From Oceanicella actignis (GTDB lineage: Bacteria; Pseudomonadota; Alphaproteobacteria; Rhodobacterales; Rhodobacteraceae), in contig NZ_VNHJ01000002.1 in the NCBI RefSeq assembly GCF_008124525.1, forward strand, positions 496,001-560,000: 64,000 nucleotides of DNA, written 5' to 3'. Under the pieces are notes generated by a model. It did not search any database, was not told the origin of the DNA, and worked only from the letters and a program-made list of their open reading frames with translations. This document shows, in pieces, positions 36,010-45,000 of this stretch (positions are counted from its first letter, which is position 1; each line of letters begins with the position of its first letter). The translations under genes and the position numbers were made by a program.

Positions 36010-36732
36010 ATGTCCAGTCCGCGCCGCTCTCTCGTCCCGTTTTCCGCCGCGCTGGGCGGCCTTGCCGTTTCGGCGGCGCTTGCGCTTGCCGCGCCCGCCG
36101 CGGCCGAGCCCGCGATGCGCTCGGTCAGCGCCGAGGGCGTGGGCGTCGTGTCGCTTGCGCCTGACCGCGCCTCGATCATGATCGGCGTGGAGGAAATGCG
36201 CGACACCGCCGCCGAGGCGATGGAGGCCGTTTCGGCCGCCGCGGCCGGCGTGATCGCGGCGCTGCGGCATGTCGGCGTGCCCGCGGCCGACATCGCGACC
36301 ATGGACATCTCGCTGGGACCGGTGATGCGGCGCGCGCCGGCCGCGGACGAGCCCGCGCGCGTGGTCGGCTATCGCGCGCGCAACATGCTGCGGGTCAACG
36401 TGACGGATCTGAGCCGCCTGGGCCAAGCGGTCGGGGCGGCGGCCGCGGCGGGCGGCAACGCGATCTCGAGCGTCGCCTTCGACAGTTCCGAGGCCGAAGA
36501 CGCGCGGCGCCGAGCCTTGGCCCTGGCCGTCGAGGACGCCCGTCGCCGCGCCGAGATCATGGCCGCAAGCGCCGGCGCGCGGCTTGGCCCGGTGCAGGAG
36601 CTTTCCGAAAGCGGCGAGCCGCGTCCGATGATGCGCATGCAGGCGGCCATGGCCGACGGCGCCGCGCCCGTCATGCCCGGCGAGCGCACGCTGAGCGTGC
36701 GCGTGCACGGCCGCTGGGCGCTGGTCGATTGA
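36010..36732 (+). CDS. SIMPL domain (DUF541) periplasmic protein
   Basis: A 240-residue exported protein. The signal peptide (FSAALGGLAVSAALALAAPA) is followed by the SIMPL pattern: VSAEGVGVVSLAPDRASIMI near 38, a long helix, GYRARNMLRVNVTDLSRLGQ near 118, ISSVAFDSSEAEDARRRALA near 150, and a final MPGERTLSVRVHGRWALV. Family members (such as Escherichia coli YggE) form oligomeric periplasmic channels or rings with unclear roles. The ATG at 36010 has an ideal AAGGAGG site. The stop is 36 bases before tRNA-Ser; a hairpin (36739-36746 with 36759-36766, agccggca/tgccggct) lies between them. Confidence 0.9.
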   Translation: MSSPRRSLVPFSAALGGLAVSAALALAAPAAAEPAMRSVSAEGVGVVSLAPDRASIMIGVEEMRDTAAEAMEAVSAAAAGVIAALRHVGVPAADIATMDISLGPVMRRAPAADEPARVVGYRARNMLRVNVTDLSRLGQAVGAAAAAGGNAISSVAFDSSEAEDARRRALALAVEDARRRAEIMAASAGARLGPVQELSESGEPRPMMRMQAAMADGAAPVMPGERTLSVRVHGRWALVD

Positions 36733-36768
36733 CGCGCAAGCCGGCAAGGCCTAAATCCTGCCGGCTCA

Positions 36769-36856
36769 GGAAGGGTGGCAGAGCGGTCGAATGCGGCGGT
36801 CTTGAAAACCGTTGATGCGCAAGCATCCGTGGGTTCGAATCCCACCCCTTCCGCCA
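36769..36856 (+). tRNA. tRNA-Ser (anticodon UGA)
   Basis: The acceptor stem GGAAGGG (36769) pairs with CCCTTCC. The anticodon loop reads CTTGAAA in the stem context GCGGT...ACCGT, giving anticodon TGA. A long variable arm (GATGCGCAAGCATC) marks a class II tRNA, and the T arm is GTGGGTTCGAATCCCAC. CCA is encoded at 36854-36856. It marks the left edge of a genomic island: the next bases are AT-rich and begin the repeat that recurs at 49.1 kb. Confidence 0.97.
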
Positions 36857-36876
36857 CAACTTTAAAAAATACGTCT

Positions 36877-37045
36877 TGAAATCAATAAATTAAACGGAAT
36901 TCCCGAGAGCCCTTCCCGCAACCGTTCCCACAATTTGCGGCGCCTCGACCCAGCGCCGGCGAGGGGTCTCAGCCCATGTCGGCTTGGGGCGCTGCCATGG
37001 GTGGAAGGTCCGAGGCGCTTTGCGGGCGGGGGCAAGGAGCGGGCT
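36877..37045 (+). repeat. island-edge direct repeat, copy 1 (next to tRNA-Ser)
   Basis: This starts 20 bases after the tRNA with aaatcaata and continues through cggaattcccgag, caatttgcggcgcctcga, agcgccggcgaggggtc, cttggggcgctgccatgg and gaaggtccgaggcgctttgc to ggcaaggagcg. The same order of blocks appears at 49091-49255 in the same orientation. The rest of the gap up to the stop of the small gene at 37164 holds nothing else I recognise. It is likely a shared end or 3' region of two related integrated elements; an actual integrase recombination site cannot be proven here. Confidence 0.75.
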
Positions 37046-37163
37046 TTGGCGGCCCGTTGCGCGTGGGAACCGAACAGGCGCGGCGCGTCCGCCCGGGGCT
37101 GGGCGGGTCGCAGGACGCGCAGCGCCAGCCGGGCCCCTGGGCCGGGCGCGCGGCGGGCTTCCA

Positions 37164-37538
37164 TCATTCGCCGCCGCCGCAGGCCGAGCAGGCCGCGAAG
37201 GGCAGGCCCTCGGGGTCAAGCGCGGGCGTCTCGGGCATCGCCGCCGCGCGCAGCTGATCCACGGGCGGGCTTGGGGCGCGGGCGGCATCCTCCGCCGCCA
37301 GCGCCTCGGCATCTTCGCGGCTCAGACCGCCGTCGAATTCGCGCACCGCCGCTCGTTCGTCGAACGGATCGTGGACGATGTCAGGCGCGGCCCTATCAGC
37401 GGGCTCCCGTTTCCGCGCCTGCCACCCTGCTACATCTGCTACACCTGCTACAAAACGGGCCGGTGTAGCAGAAGTAGCAAGTGTAGCAGGGGGTCGGCCT
37501 GCGATTTCGGCAAGCGCGGCGGTCACGTCAAACCACAT
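37164..37538 (-). CDS. small phage/island protein, unknown function
   Basis: A 124-residue protein starting MWFDVTAALAEIAGRPPATL, then a run of Ala-Thr-Val-Pro repeats (ATLATSATPARFVAGVADVA), an acidic middle and a short CSACGGG end. This layout is familiar from small genes next to DUF3987 genes in alphaproteobacterial islands and prophages. It overlaps the following DUF3987 remnant by 11 bases. The CSACGGGE ending looks cut short compared with a complete zinc-ribbon-like tail. Its function is unknown. Confidence 0.55.
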   Translation of the reverse strand: MWFDVTAALAEIAGRPPATLATSATPARFVAGVADVAGWQARKREPADRAAPDIVHDPFDERAAVREFDGGLSREDAEALAAEDAARAPSPPVDQLRAAAMPETPALDPEGLPFAACSACGGGE

Positions 37539-38373
37539 CGCCCCCAGCCCTCACGATGCGCCACGCTTGCTTGCGAGCGGCGCCGCGCACCACGGTTCCC
37601 GGCTTTGGCGGGACGAGCCAGCCGTGCCCGGCCAGCAGCGTGAGCGCCTTGCGCGCCTTCTGGCTTTCGCGCAGCTTGCCCGGCCCGAACTGCACCACGT
37701 CGCGCACCATCACTTCAGGCTCGGCCCAGCTTTCGAGAAGCCAGCGCCGCAGCGCCTCGGCATGGTCGATTTCCCGGGAAACCAGCGCAGCCTCCGACAG
37801 CCGCGTGGCCTCGCCGAGGTAGAATTTCGCCAGCGCAATGCCGTTGGCCATGTCGGCCAGCGTCACCGCCTCGGCATCGAGGTCGCGCCACAAGGTCAGC
37901 ACGCCGGCAATCCGCGCCGCCTGTTCCGCCGCCTTGGAAGCGTAGCCCGTGACGTTCGCCAGATCGCCGCCGGGCGCCTGCGCCGCTTCTACGGCGTCCG
38001 AGAAGCGGATCAGCAGCGCCCGCGCCTCGGGCGTGAGCGCCAGGGTGCGCGGCTCAAGTTCCCGTGTTTCCGGGTCCATCGGCAAGGGCCGTTCGAGGAT
38101 TTCCGCCAGCCGCCGGTTGAAGGCTTCGATCGCCGCCCGGTCATGGCGCGCGTTCGCGTGCATGCGCGCGCCGATGGTGGAAGGCGGCTCGCTGATCAGG
38201 AACCGCGGCAGGAAGCCCGATTCAGAAGTCAGCGGATCGGCCATGAAGCTGCGCGCCACGCGCGGCTGAACCATCAGGTGGATGGCCAGCCGCCTGCCAT
38301 GGAGCGTTGCGTGATCATCACTGGCCCGCGTGCGCCGGATCGGCTCGCCCTGCCAGAGCGCGTTGAGCGCGGC
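37528..38373 (-). pseudogene. 5'-truncated DUF3987 (YfjI-like) gene
   Basis: The frame is open from the insertion-sequence boundary at 38373 to the stop at 37528. It reads ALNALWQGEPIRRTRA, then TLHGRRLAIHLMVQPRVARS, then FLPRFLISEPPS and a helical C-terminus ending KQAWRIVRAGGDVV. This is the C-terminal part of DUF3987 proteins, which are primase/helicase-like proteins of phages and islands. The N-terminal more than half, including the ATPase part, is missing and is replaced by the IS630 element. An internal ATG at 38274 could start a 248-residue product, but the gene is almost certainly dead. Confidence 0.82.
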
Positions 38374-39492
38374 TAGAGCGGAATCCTACCAGTCTGGATC
38401 GTAGCCACATGCGCTGAAGCAGTTGGCGCAATCGTCTGGTGTGAAGGCGTCGGCGATGCGGCAGATGGCGGTCCAGAGGTTCTTGACGTTGTGCTCGGCA
38501 GCCTTGCGCAAAAGCGCCTTGAGCTTGGCGAAGGCGTTCTCGATCGGGTTGAAATCCGGGCTGTAGGGCGGGAGGAAGCGCAGCTCGGCGCCGGCGGCCT
38601 CGATCAGGGCGCGGACCCGAGCTCCTTTGTGGCTGGAGAGGTTGTCCATGACGACGACGTCGCCGAGCCGCAGTTCGGGAACCAGCACGCGTGCGACGTA
38701 GGTTTCGAAGGCGTCGCGGTTGATCGGGCCGCCGATCACGAAGGGCGCAACCATGCCCCGGCGGGTCAGGCCGGCGACGATGGTGGTCGTCTTCCAGTGT
38801 CCGTGGGGGACTCTCATGCGCAGGCGCTCGCCGCGCCGGCAGCGGCCGTGTGTGCGGGCCATGTTCGTTCTTGGCCGCTCGCCATCGGGCTCGGACCGAT
38901 GGCGTTCCGATGGCTTGCTCTCGTCGATGAAGACGAGGTGGTCGGGATCGCGGTCGAGCTGGCCGTCGAACCACGCCTGCCCGCGTTTCAGGACATCGGA
39001 CCGCTCCTGCTCGGCGGCGTGCGCCGTCTTTTTTGCGCGTGATGCCGTGGCGGCGGAAGAACCGCTGCAGCGTGCTGCCGTAGCTGAAGGCGTGGCCGTG
39101 CTCGGCCAGCATGGCGCGCAGCTCCTCCACGGTGATGTCCGGCGGCGCGACCAGCAGCGTCTTGATCAGATGGGCTTGCGCCTCGACGCGGGCGGAACGG
39201 CGGGCGGCGCCCAGAGGGCCGGGGAGGGCGTCGCCCTGGCGGCGTTCGAGCGTCCGCCATCGGCTCACGCTAGCCGGGCTGACGCCGAACCGGGCGGCGG
39301 CTTCACGGTGGCTGGCGCCATCGGTCCCGGCGTTCAGGACGCGGATTCGCAAATCAAGAGAAAGGGCTTTTGACATGTCCGCCGGCCTCCTCGCCCGGCG
39401 GACATCTTGAATCAGACCCAGCCCCCGAGTTGAAACAGACCCATCTCCCGAAAGGAATCCCCTGCGATTCAATCAGGTCGGCTTCCGCTCTA
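38374..39492 (-). mobile_element. IS630-family insertion sequence
   Basis: The element of about 1.12 kb is bounded by TA dinucleotides and short terminal inverted repeats: tagagcggaatcc at 38374 and, on the other end, ttccgctcta at 39483-39492 (reverse complement tagagcggaagcc). TA targeting is typical of IS630/Tc1 elements. It encodes one transposase in two frames. On the left it abuts a DUF3987 gene that has lost its 5' part; on the right it abuts an MFS gene that has lost its 3' part, with TAG from the IS end closing that frame. The flanks are therefore not two halves of one gene. Confidence 0.85.
38386..39376 (-). CDS. IS630-family transposase in two frames
   Basis: The first part, from ATG 39376, is the helix-turn-helix half ([38 protein letters not shown]). 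At 39034-39028 an AAAAAAG run marks a frame change. The next frame continues [27 protein letters not shown], then [27 protein letters not shown] and [18 protein letters not shown], giving the D, D, E catalytic residues, and ends GYDPDW. The two frames may be joined by ribosomal slippage, as in many IS630 elements. An extra stretch after FIDES ([16 protein letters not shown]) is not seen in the usual family sequence and may inactivate the enzyme. Confidence 0.78.
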
Positions 39493-40430
39493 GGGCGGGT
39501 CGCTCAGGACCGCGGTCGCCGTGAAGGCGGCGAAGCCGAGGCCGCCGGCGAGGATCCGCCAGTCGGCCTTGCCGGCGGCCGCGGCGGGGTTGACGCGCCG
39601 CTCCGCCTCGTCGGCAGGGACGCCCCGGGCGCGCAGCGCGGCGATCCGGCGGCGCGTCAGCGCCCAGCCCAGCACGACGCCCTTGACCGAAATGACCGGG
39701 ATCGCCATCGCTTAGATGCGCGCATAGGCGGCGGTCTTCTGCGCGGCGCTCATCGTCTCGACCCCGTCGAACACGGCGATGTTGAGCAGCGCGACGACGG
39801 CCGGGCCGAAGATGATCGCGGCGCGCCCCAGCGTCTGCATCGTGCTGTGCTGGACCTTGATCTGCGCCTCGGGCAGGGGGCGGTCGCCGGCGTCCACGAC
39901 GGGCGCCGCCGCCACGGTCATGGCGTCGGCGACGGTGTCCTGAATGACGTAGCCGATCGGCGAGAGCAGCGCGGCCAGCACGTACCATGCGCCGGCCGGG
40001 GCGATCGCCTCCATGGCGTCGATGTCGACGTTCAGCTGATGCATGGTCGCCAGCGCGGCGGCGATCAGCCCGGCGCCGAGGAACACGAGCGCCGCCAGAA
40101 CACGTCCACCAGGTGGCCCAGCGGCATCTTCAGCGCCAAGGGCGGCCCGGCCCGGAACGCGATCTCGGCCAGGAAGGCGGCCGAAAGGTCGAGCTGCTCC
40201 TTGACGAAGAAGGCGCCGACGACCGCGGTCAGCCCCGAGACGCCGGCGGCGAAAAAGACCATGAGCGGCGGCAGGAACGACCAGCGCATCTGGCGGGCGA
40301 GGCCGACGGCGCGCCTCGCGCAGCCAGCCGCCCGCGGTCCCGGAGCCGGGTTCGGCGGCCGCGGCCGCGGATGCGGCCCCGGAATCGGCCCGGGAATCAG
40401 TCCCTGAATCGGGCCCGGTTCGGGCGTCAT
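39493..40430 (-). pseudogene. decayed MFS / BT1-like transporter gene
   Basis: Three pieces of one transporter lie in order on the minus strand. The first, ending near 40095, has RWSFLPPLMVFFAAGVSGLT and LALKMPLGHLVDVFWR. After a frameshift, a second piece has LVFLGAGLIAAALATMHQLN, IGYVIQDTVADAMTV and QTLGRAAIIFGPAVVALLNI and stops at TAA (39712-39714). A third piece in the same frame, AIPVISVKGVVLGWALTRRR, is cut by the IS at 39492. The family is a Rhodobacterales transporter resembling folate-biopterin (BT1) carriers. With one frameshift, one stop and a lost 3' end, it is not functional. The N-terminal GPIPGP-rich start is low complexity. Confidence 0.75.
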
Positions 40431-40640
40431 CGACCTTGTTCTCGTGCCGCGTCATGCGCCGCGCCCATTCCGTGCCGACGCGGCCGGAGCGTCGAGTCGG
40501 CCGCGCCCTCACACAAAGGGATCGGCGCGGCCCGGCGCAAGCCTCGCGTGACGTTCGCGCCGCCGCAGGGCGGCCCGGCCCCGGCGGCGCGCCGGGGAGG
40601 CGCCGCCGGGGCCGGGGACGGGGGCGAAAGGGGCGGCCCG

Positions 40641-40670
40641 GTCAGATCGCGTCAGATCGCGTCAGTTCGC
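40641..40670. repeat. 10-bp direct repeat, three copies, at the esterase stop
   Basis: gtcagatcgc occurs at 40641 and 40651 and gtcagttcgc at 40661. The stop codon of the esterase (TGA at 40664-40662) is in the third copy. Because the period is 10, the TGA in each copy falls in a different minus-strand frame, giving stops in all three frames. The remaining bases from 40431 to here show no gene. Confidence 0.7.
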
Positions 40671-42029
40671 GTCGGGCGGGGCTGTCGCCGGCTCCTCGAT
40701 CCGGGCGACCGCGAAGGTCACCGGGGCCGCCTCGATGCCGTCGCCGGTCAGCTCCACGCGGTAGACGCCGCGATCCTCGAAGCCGGGCAGCGACAGGCGC
40801 AGCCGCGTCACCCTCGGCCCCTCGTAGCGCAGCGCCGCGATCTGTTCGGCGGGGCCCTTGGGCGCGCCCTCGTCGTCCAGCGGCGTTGCCGTGATGGCGC
40901 CGTTCAGCACGCGCAGCCCGCCCGGCGCGGAGACCACCAGGTCCACCGGCACGAAGGCGTTCTGCACCGGCATGTCCACCGACAGCGTGGCCGGCACGAC
41001 GCCCGGAGCGGCCTCCAGCGCCGAGACCGGCGGACCGCCCAGCAGGCGCGAGAACACGTTGAGGAACGGCGTGCCGGTGAACACCGAGGCATGCTCCCCG
41101 ACCACGGTCTGACGCTGCCCGGCGCGGGGCAGGGCGCTCCAGTCCGGGACGGTGCCGTCGCCGGCGTCCTCGGTGCGGGTCATGACGATGGACCCGTGCG
41201 GGATCGCGCCGTCGGGCTGGCTGCGCACGTTCACCCGCGTCGGCGTCCGGTGCCCGGTGCCGGCGAAGTAGAAGTAGCGCACATGGGCCGGCGGGGCGCC
41301 CGCGTTCAGGCTGTCATGGACGAACCGCGCCCGGCCCAGCAGCGCCGGATCCAGGTTCAGGCGCCGCGCGTTGCGCGGGTCGTAGATGTCGACGGGGCGC
41401 AGCTCGGGGTCCGACTGGTCCCAGCAGGCCGCCTCGCCCGGCGCCGGCAGAAGCTGGTAGCCCGACGGGTAGCGCCGGTCCGAGGCGATCCGGCGGAAAT
41501 CGGCGGCCGAGATGCCCAGCGTGCTGTCGATGCCCAGCACCCGGGCGAGAGCCAGCGGCGCGCCCTGGTGCGGGGTCGCCAGGGCGGCGAACAGCGAGAC
41601 GTCGCGGAACCAGGGCCGGCCGGCGTAGCGGCCCGTCTCCAACACCAGCCGGGCGATGAGGCCGCCCATGGAATGGGCGACGAGGAGGATCTCGCCCGCG
41701 CCGTCGGCATGGGCCCGGTCGAGCCGGTCGGCGAGCTGCTCGGCCAGGTCTTCGAGGTCCAGACGCCAGTCGTAGGGGAAGCGGATCAGCCGCTTGTCCG
41801 CGCCGTTCGCGGTGTAGCCGAGCCCCTCGATGAAGCTCAGGATCGAGCCGTAGAAATCGACGATGCAGACCTTGCGGATGATCTTTCCGTGGCGCACGGC
41901 CGGGTCGAGAAGCCTGTCCACGCGCTTGTAGCCGAACTGGGTTTCGAGAACCGTCGGGGGCCAGAGTTGTTCGGCCCCCAAGAACAGCTTGCTGCCCATG
42001 ATGCCGGGGACGAAGACGACCGTTTTCAT
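40662..42029 (-). CDS. LCAT-like alpha/beta-hydrolase (candidate lipase effector of the conflict operon)
   Basis: A 455-residue cytosolic-looking protein without a signal peptide. It begins directly with the first strand of the fold, MKTVVFVPGIMGSKLFLG, as in lecithin:cholesterol acyltransferase / PGAP1-type lipases. The nucleophile elbow is VAHSMGGL with Ser at about 120. GDGTVPDWSAL near 320 carries the LCAT-family GDGTVP motif with the likely catalytic Asp, and GEHASVFTG near 345 has a candidate His. A C-terminal beta-rich domain of about 90 residues follows. Its ATG overlaps the stop of the STAND ATPase gene. It is the last gene of the four-gene operon, in the place where an effector is often found; membrane-lipid attack is an inference. 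Confidence 0.82.
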   Translation of the reverse strand: MKTVVFVPGIMGSKLFLGAEQLWPPTVLETQFGYKRVDRLLDPAVRHGKIIRKVCIVDFYGSILSFIEGLGYTANGADKRLIRFPYDWRLDLEDLAEQLADRLDRAHADGAGEILLVAHSMGGLIARLVLETGRYAGRPWFRDVSLFAALATPHQGAPLALARVLGIDSTLGISAADFRRIASDRRYPSGYQLLPAPGEAACWDQSDPELRPVDIYDPRNARRLNLDPALLGRARFVHDSLNAGAPPAHVRYFYFAGTGHRTPTRVNVRSQPDGAIPHGSIVMTRTEDAGDGTVPDWSALPRAGQRQTVVGEHASVFTGTPFLNVFSRLLGGPPVSALEAAPGVVPATLSVDMPVQNAFVPVDLVVSAPGGLRVLNGAITATPLDDEGAPKGPAEQIAALRYEGPRVTRLRLSLPGFEDRGVYRVELTGDGIEAAPVTFAVARIEEPATAPPDAN

Positions 42030-45000
42030 GTCAGGTACCTTTCGGAGGCGCCCTGCGTCGGGGCGGAGAGGGGATCGGAGGCCGGCCGGTCCGGCGGGCC
42101 GAAGGGCGCGCTCCACCGCTCGAGCGCGGCCAGCGTCTTGCGCAGCGCCGCGGCCGGGCCGCGCGCGCCGCGCGCGTCGGCCTGGCGCGCGGCCTCCTCC
42201 AGAAGCTGCGGCAGCATGTTCGACCGGTCCGCGTATTCGACCATCGCCGACAGGCCGCGCAGAGGCGCGCGCGCCGCGGCGGCCGCGAAGACCGAGGGCG
42301 CCAGATCGGCGGGCGCGACCGGCCAGCGCGGCGCCATCGCGTCGGCGAGCGCGGCGTAGGCGGCCCGGTCGGGCGTCGCCGCCGCCATCGCGTGGCGGGC
42401 CGGCGCGTGCAGTTCGGGCGAGGAGGCGCGCAGCAGCGCATGGGCCTGCCCCGGGTTGAGCGCCGCGGCGTCGATGACGATCGGCGCGCCGCGCGCGCGC
42501 CGCGCCCAGCGGCGGGCGATCGGCCCGAGCAGCTCTCCGGTCTCGGGGGCGGGGTCCTGCTTGAGCCGCTTCCAGTCCACCGGGCCGCCCATGGCGCCGA
42601 CGCCCGAGATCCAGGCCGGGTCGGGAGAGAATTGCCCGGGCGCGAGCGCGGCGCGCAGCGCCGGCGGGCCGTCCGGCTCGGCATAGGCGCGGGCGTGGAG
42701 CGGATGCAGCAGGCCCTGCGCCCCGGCGGCGATCAGCAGCAGCAGCGTCTGGCCGGCCTCGACCACCGCCGCCGAGGAGGCGCCGTCCGAGCCCGGCCGC
42801 GCGAGGTTGGAGACGGCGAGCGCGGCGCTCACCAGCGCCTTCTCGGGGCCGTCGGTCGGGATCGGGGCGCCGCCGCGCGCCACCAGGGCGAGCCGCAGCG
42901 CGCCGGTCAGCCGCGCCCGCGCCGCCGGCGAGGCGAAGCGCGCCTCGGGCTGGTCGAGCAGACGGCGCAGCAGCTCCAGCGCGCGCTCGGGGGCCTCCGG
43001 CGCGCCGCCCAGGATCAGGCGGCGGACAAGCGGCGCGCCCTCGCGGAACAGCATCGGCGGCTCCGCCCCGCGCATGGCCGCCAGGTCCGCCTCGCGCACC
43101 TCGTCGGCGTCGGCGGCCGGGTCCCAGTCGCCCAGGTCGAGCCGCGCCTGCCCGATCCAGCCGCGCGCGATGGCCGGCGCCGCGCGCTCGCCGTCGGCGA
43201 GCAGCTCCAGCGCGTCGCCGGGACGGTCCTCGTTCACCAGCTCCCAGCCGCGCGCGTCGAGAAAGCGCGCGCGGTTGCGTCCAGTCAGCGCCCGCGCCAG
43301 CCGGTTGCTCATCGGCCGGCCGGCGGCGAGCAGCAGCGCCGCGCGCGCCGGGTCGGGCAGGTCGTCGGCGTCGCGGATCAGCCGGCCGCTGCCGCGCCGC
43401 AGCGCCGCGCGGGTCTCCGCGTCGAGCGGGCGGGCCATCAGCCGGTGGTAGAGGGCTTCGGCCTCGGCGTCCTCGGGGGCGATCTCCTCGGGGCCGGCCT
43501 CGTAGAGCGCCATCGCGCTTTCATGGATCATGCGCATCCGCTCGGCTCGGGCCGGGTCCGCCTCGAGCACCGGCAGCGCCAGCCGCCGCAGGTCGCGCCT
43601 GAGCGCCAGCCCGCCGCCGGGCGCCGGACCGGCGATCAGCCAGTCCTCGTCGGCCAGACGCGCGCACAGCTCCGCGGCGCGCGCGTCGTCGGGCATGCCC
43701 AGCCCGGCCGCGGGCGCCAGCGCGCTGCGCAGGACCCCCGGCCAGACCCGGCGCAGCGCCGGCGCCAGCGCGGCCAGCGCGCGCAGCTCGCGCCCCGGCA
43801 GGCTCACGATCTGCAGGTCATAGGCCGCGGCGGGCCCGTCGGGAACCTCCGGCGCGGCGGCGTCGGGGGCGCCGTCGGGGCCGGCGTTCTTCGCGCGGGC
43901 CGCGACCCCGGCCGCCAGCCGCGCGCCCAGCCTCAGCGCGTCGGCGCGGCCGGGAAGCTGGGCGACCAGCTCGCGCACCTTGGCCTCGGGCAGCTGCGCC
44001 TCCTCGCGGATCACCGCGGCGGCGTCCTCCGCGTCGAGCGGGGCGAGGCGCATCACCTCGGCGGCGAGGAGGGGCGGTTCGGCGGCATGGTCGAGCCCGG
44101 CGCCGAACATCACCACCCGCAGCCGCTCGAGGCCGGCGGCTTCGGTCAAATCGGTCAGCCAGCGGCGCAGCTCCCGCCCGGCGCGCAGGTCCTGCTCCGA
44201 CGGGGCGGAGCCGCGCAGCGCGGCGTCGAGCGAGTCGAGCAGCAGCAGCACCGGCGGGCTGTTCGCCCCGGCCGCCCCGCAGGCGGTCAGCGCGTCGGAC
44301 AGCGCCCGCATGAGGCGGCCGCACACGCGGTAGGCGGCGGCGCGGCCGAGGGTGCGCTGGGCCGCGTCGGCAAAAACGAAGGCGCCCAGCTCGGCCCGCG
44401 CGTCGCGGCGCAGCGCGGACAGGTCCGCCTCCAGCGCCGGGCGGGCATGGCCCAGCTGGCGGGTCAGCTCGAAGCTCATCGCCGAGATGTCGGCCGACTG
44501 GAGCGCGGGATCGTCGAGATCCATCCGGATGACGGCCCAGTCCTCGGCGCGCGGCCGCTCGGCGAGGTTGAGCGCGAATTTCGCCAGCAGGGCCGACTTG
44601 CCGCTCCCCGGCCCGCCGGTGACGGCCAGGATGGGCGGCGGCGGCGCGTTGACCGCGACGCGCCGGCGAAGGAAGCCGGCGAGCTTGAGCTGGTCGCTGC
44701 GGCGGCCGCGGAACCCTTCGGCCAGCGCCTCGAGCGAGGCGCGCTCGGCCCGCCGGGCGGCCTCGATGCGCAGCGCCTCGGACTCGGTGCTCATGCTGTC
44801 GGGCCAGCCGCCATCTGCCGTCTCGAACCACTCGGCGACCTCGAGCCGGCGCGCGAGCCGGTCGTCGTCGGCGGGGAACTCGGGCGCCGCGGCCTTGCGT
44901 GCGACCGGCGGGTGGCTGGAGAGAAAGGCGAGCAGCTCGCGCCCGAGCGGGTCGCGCTCCGGGTCCGCCTCGCGCCGCCTGCGCGCGGCGCGAACCGCCT

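Noticed and set aside
36890-37312. Minus-strand frame ending in APQIVGTVAGRALGNSV as an integrase C-terminus
   Set aside because: No integrase catalytic motifs (R..HxxR..Y) are present, and the sequence is part of the diverged direct repeat.
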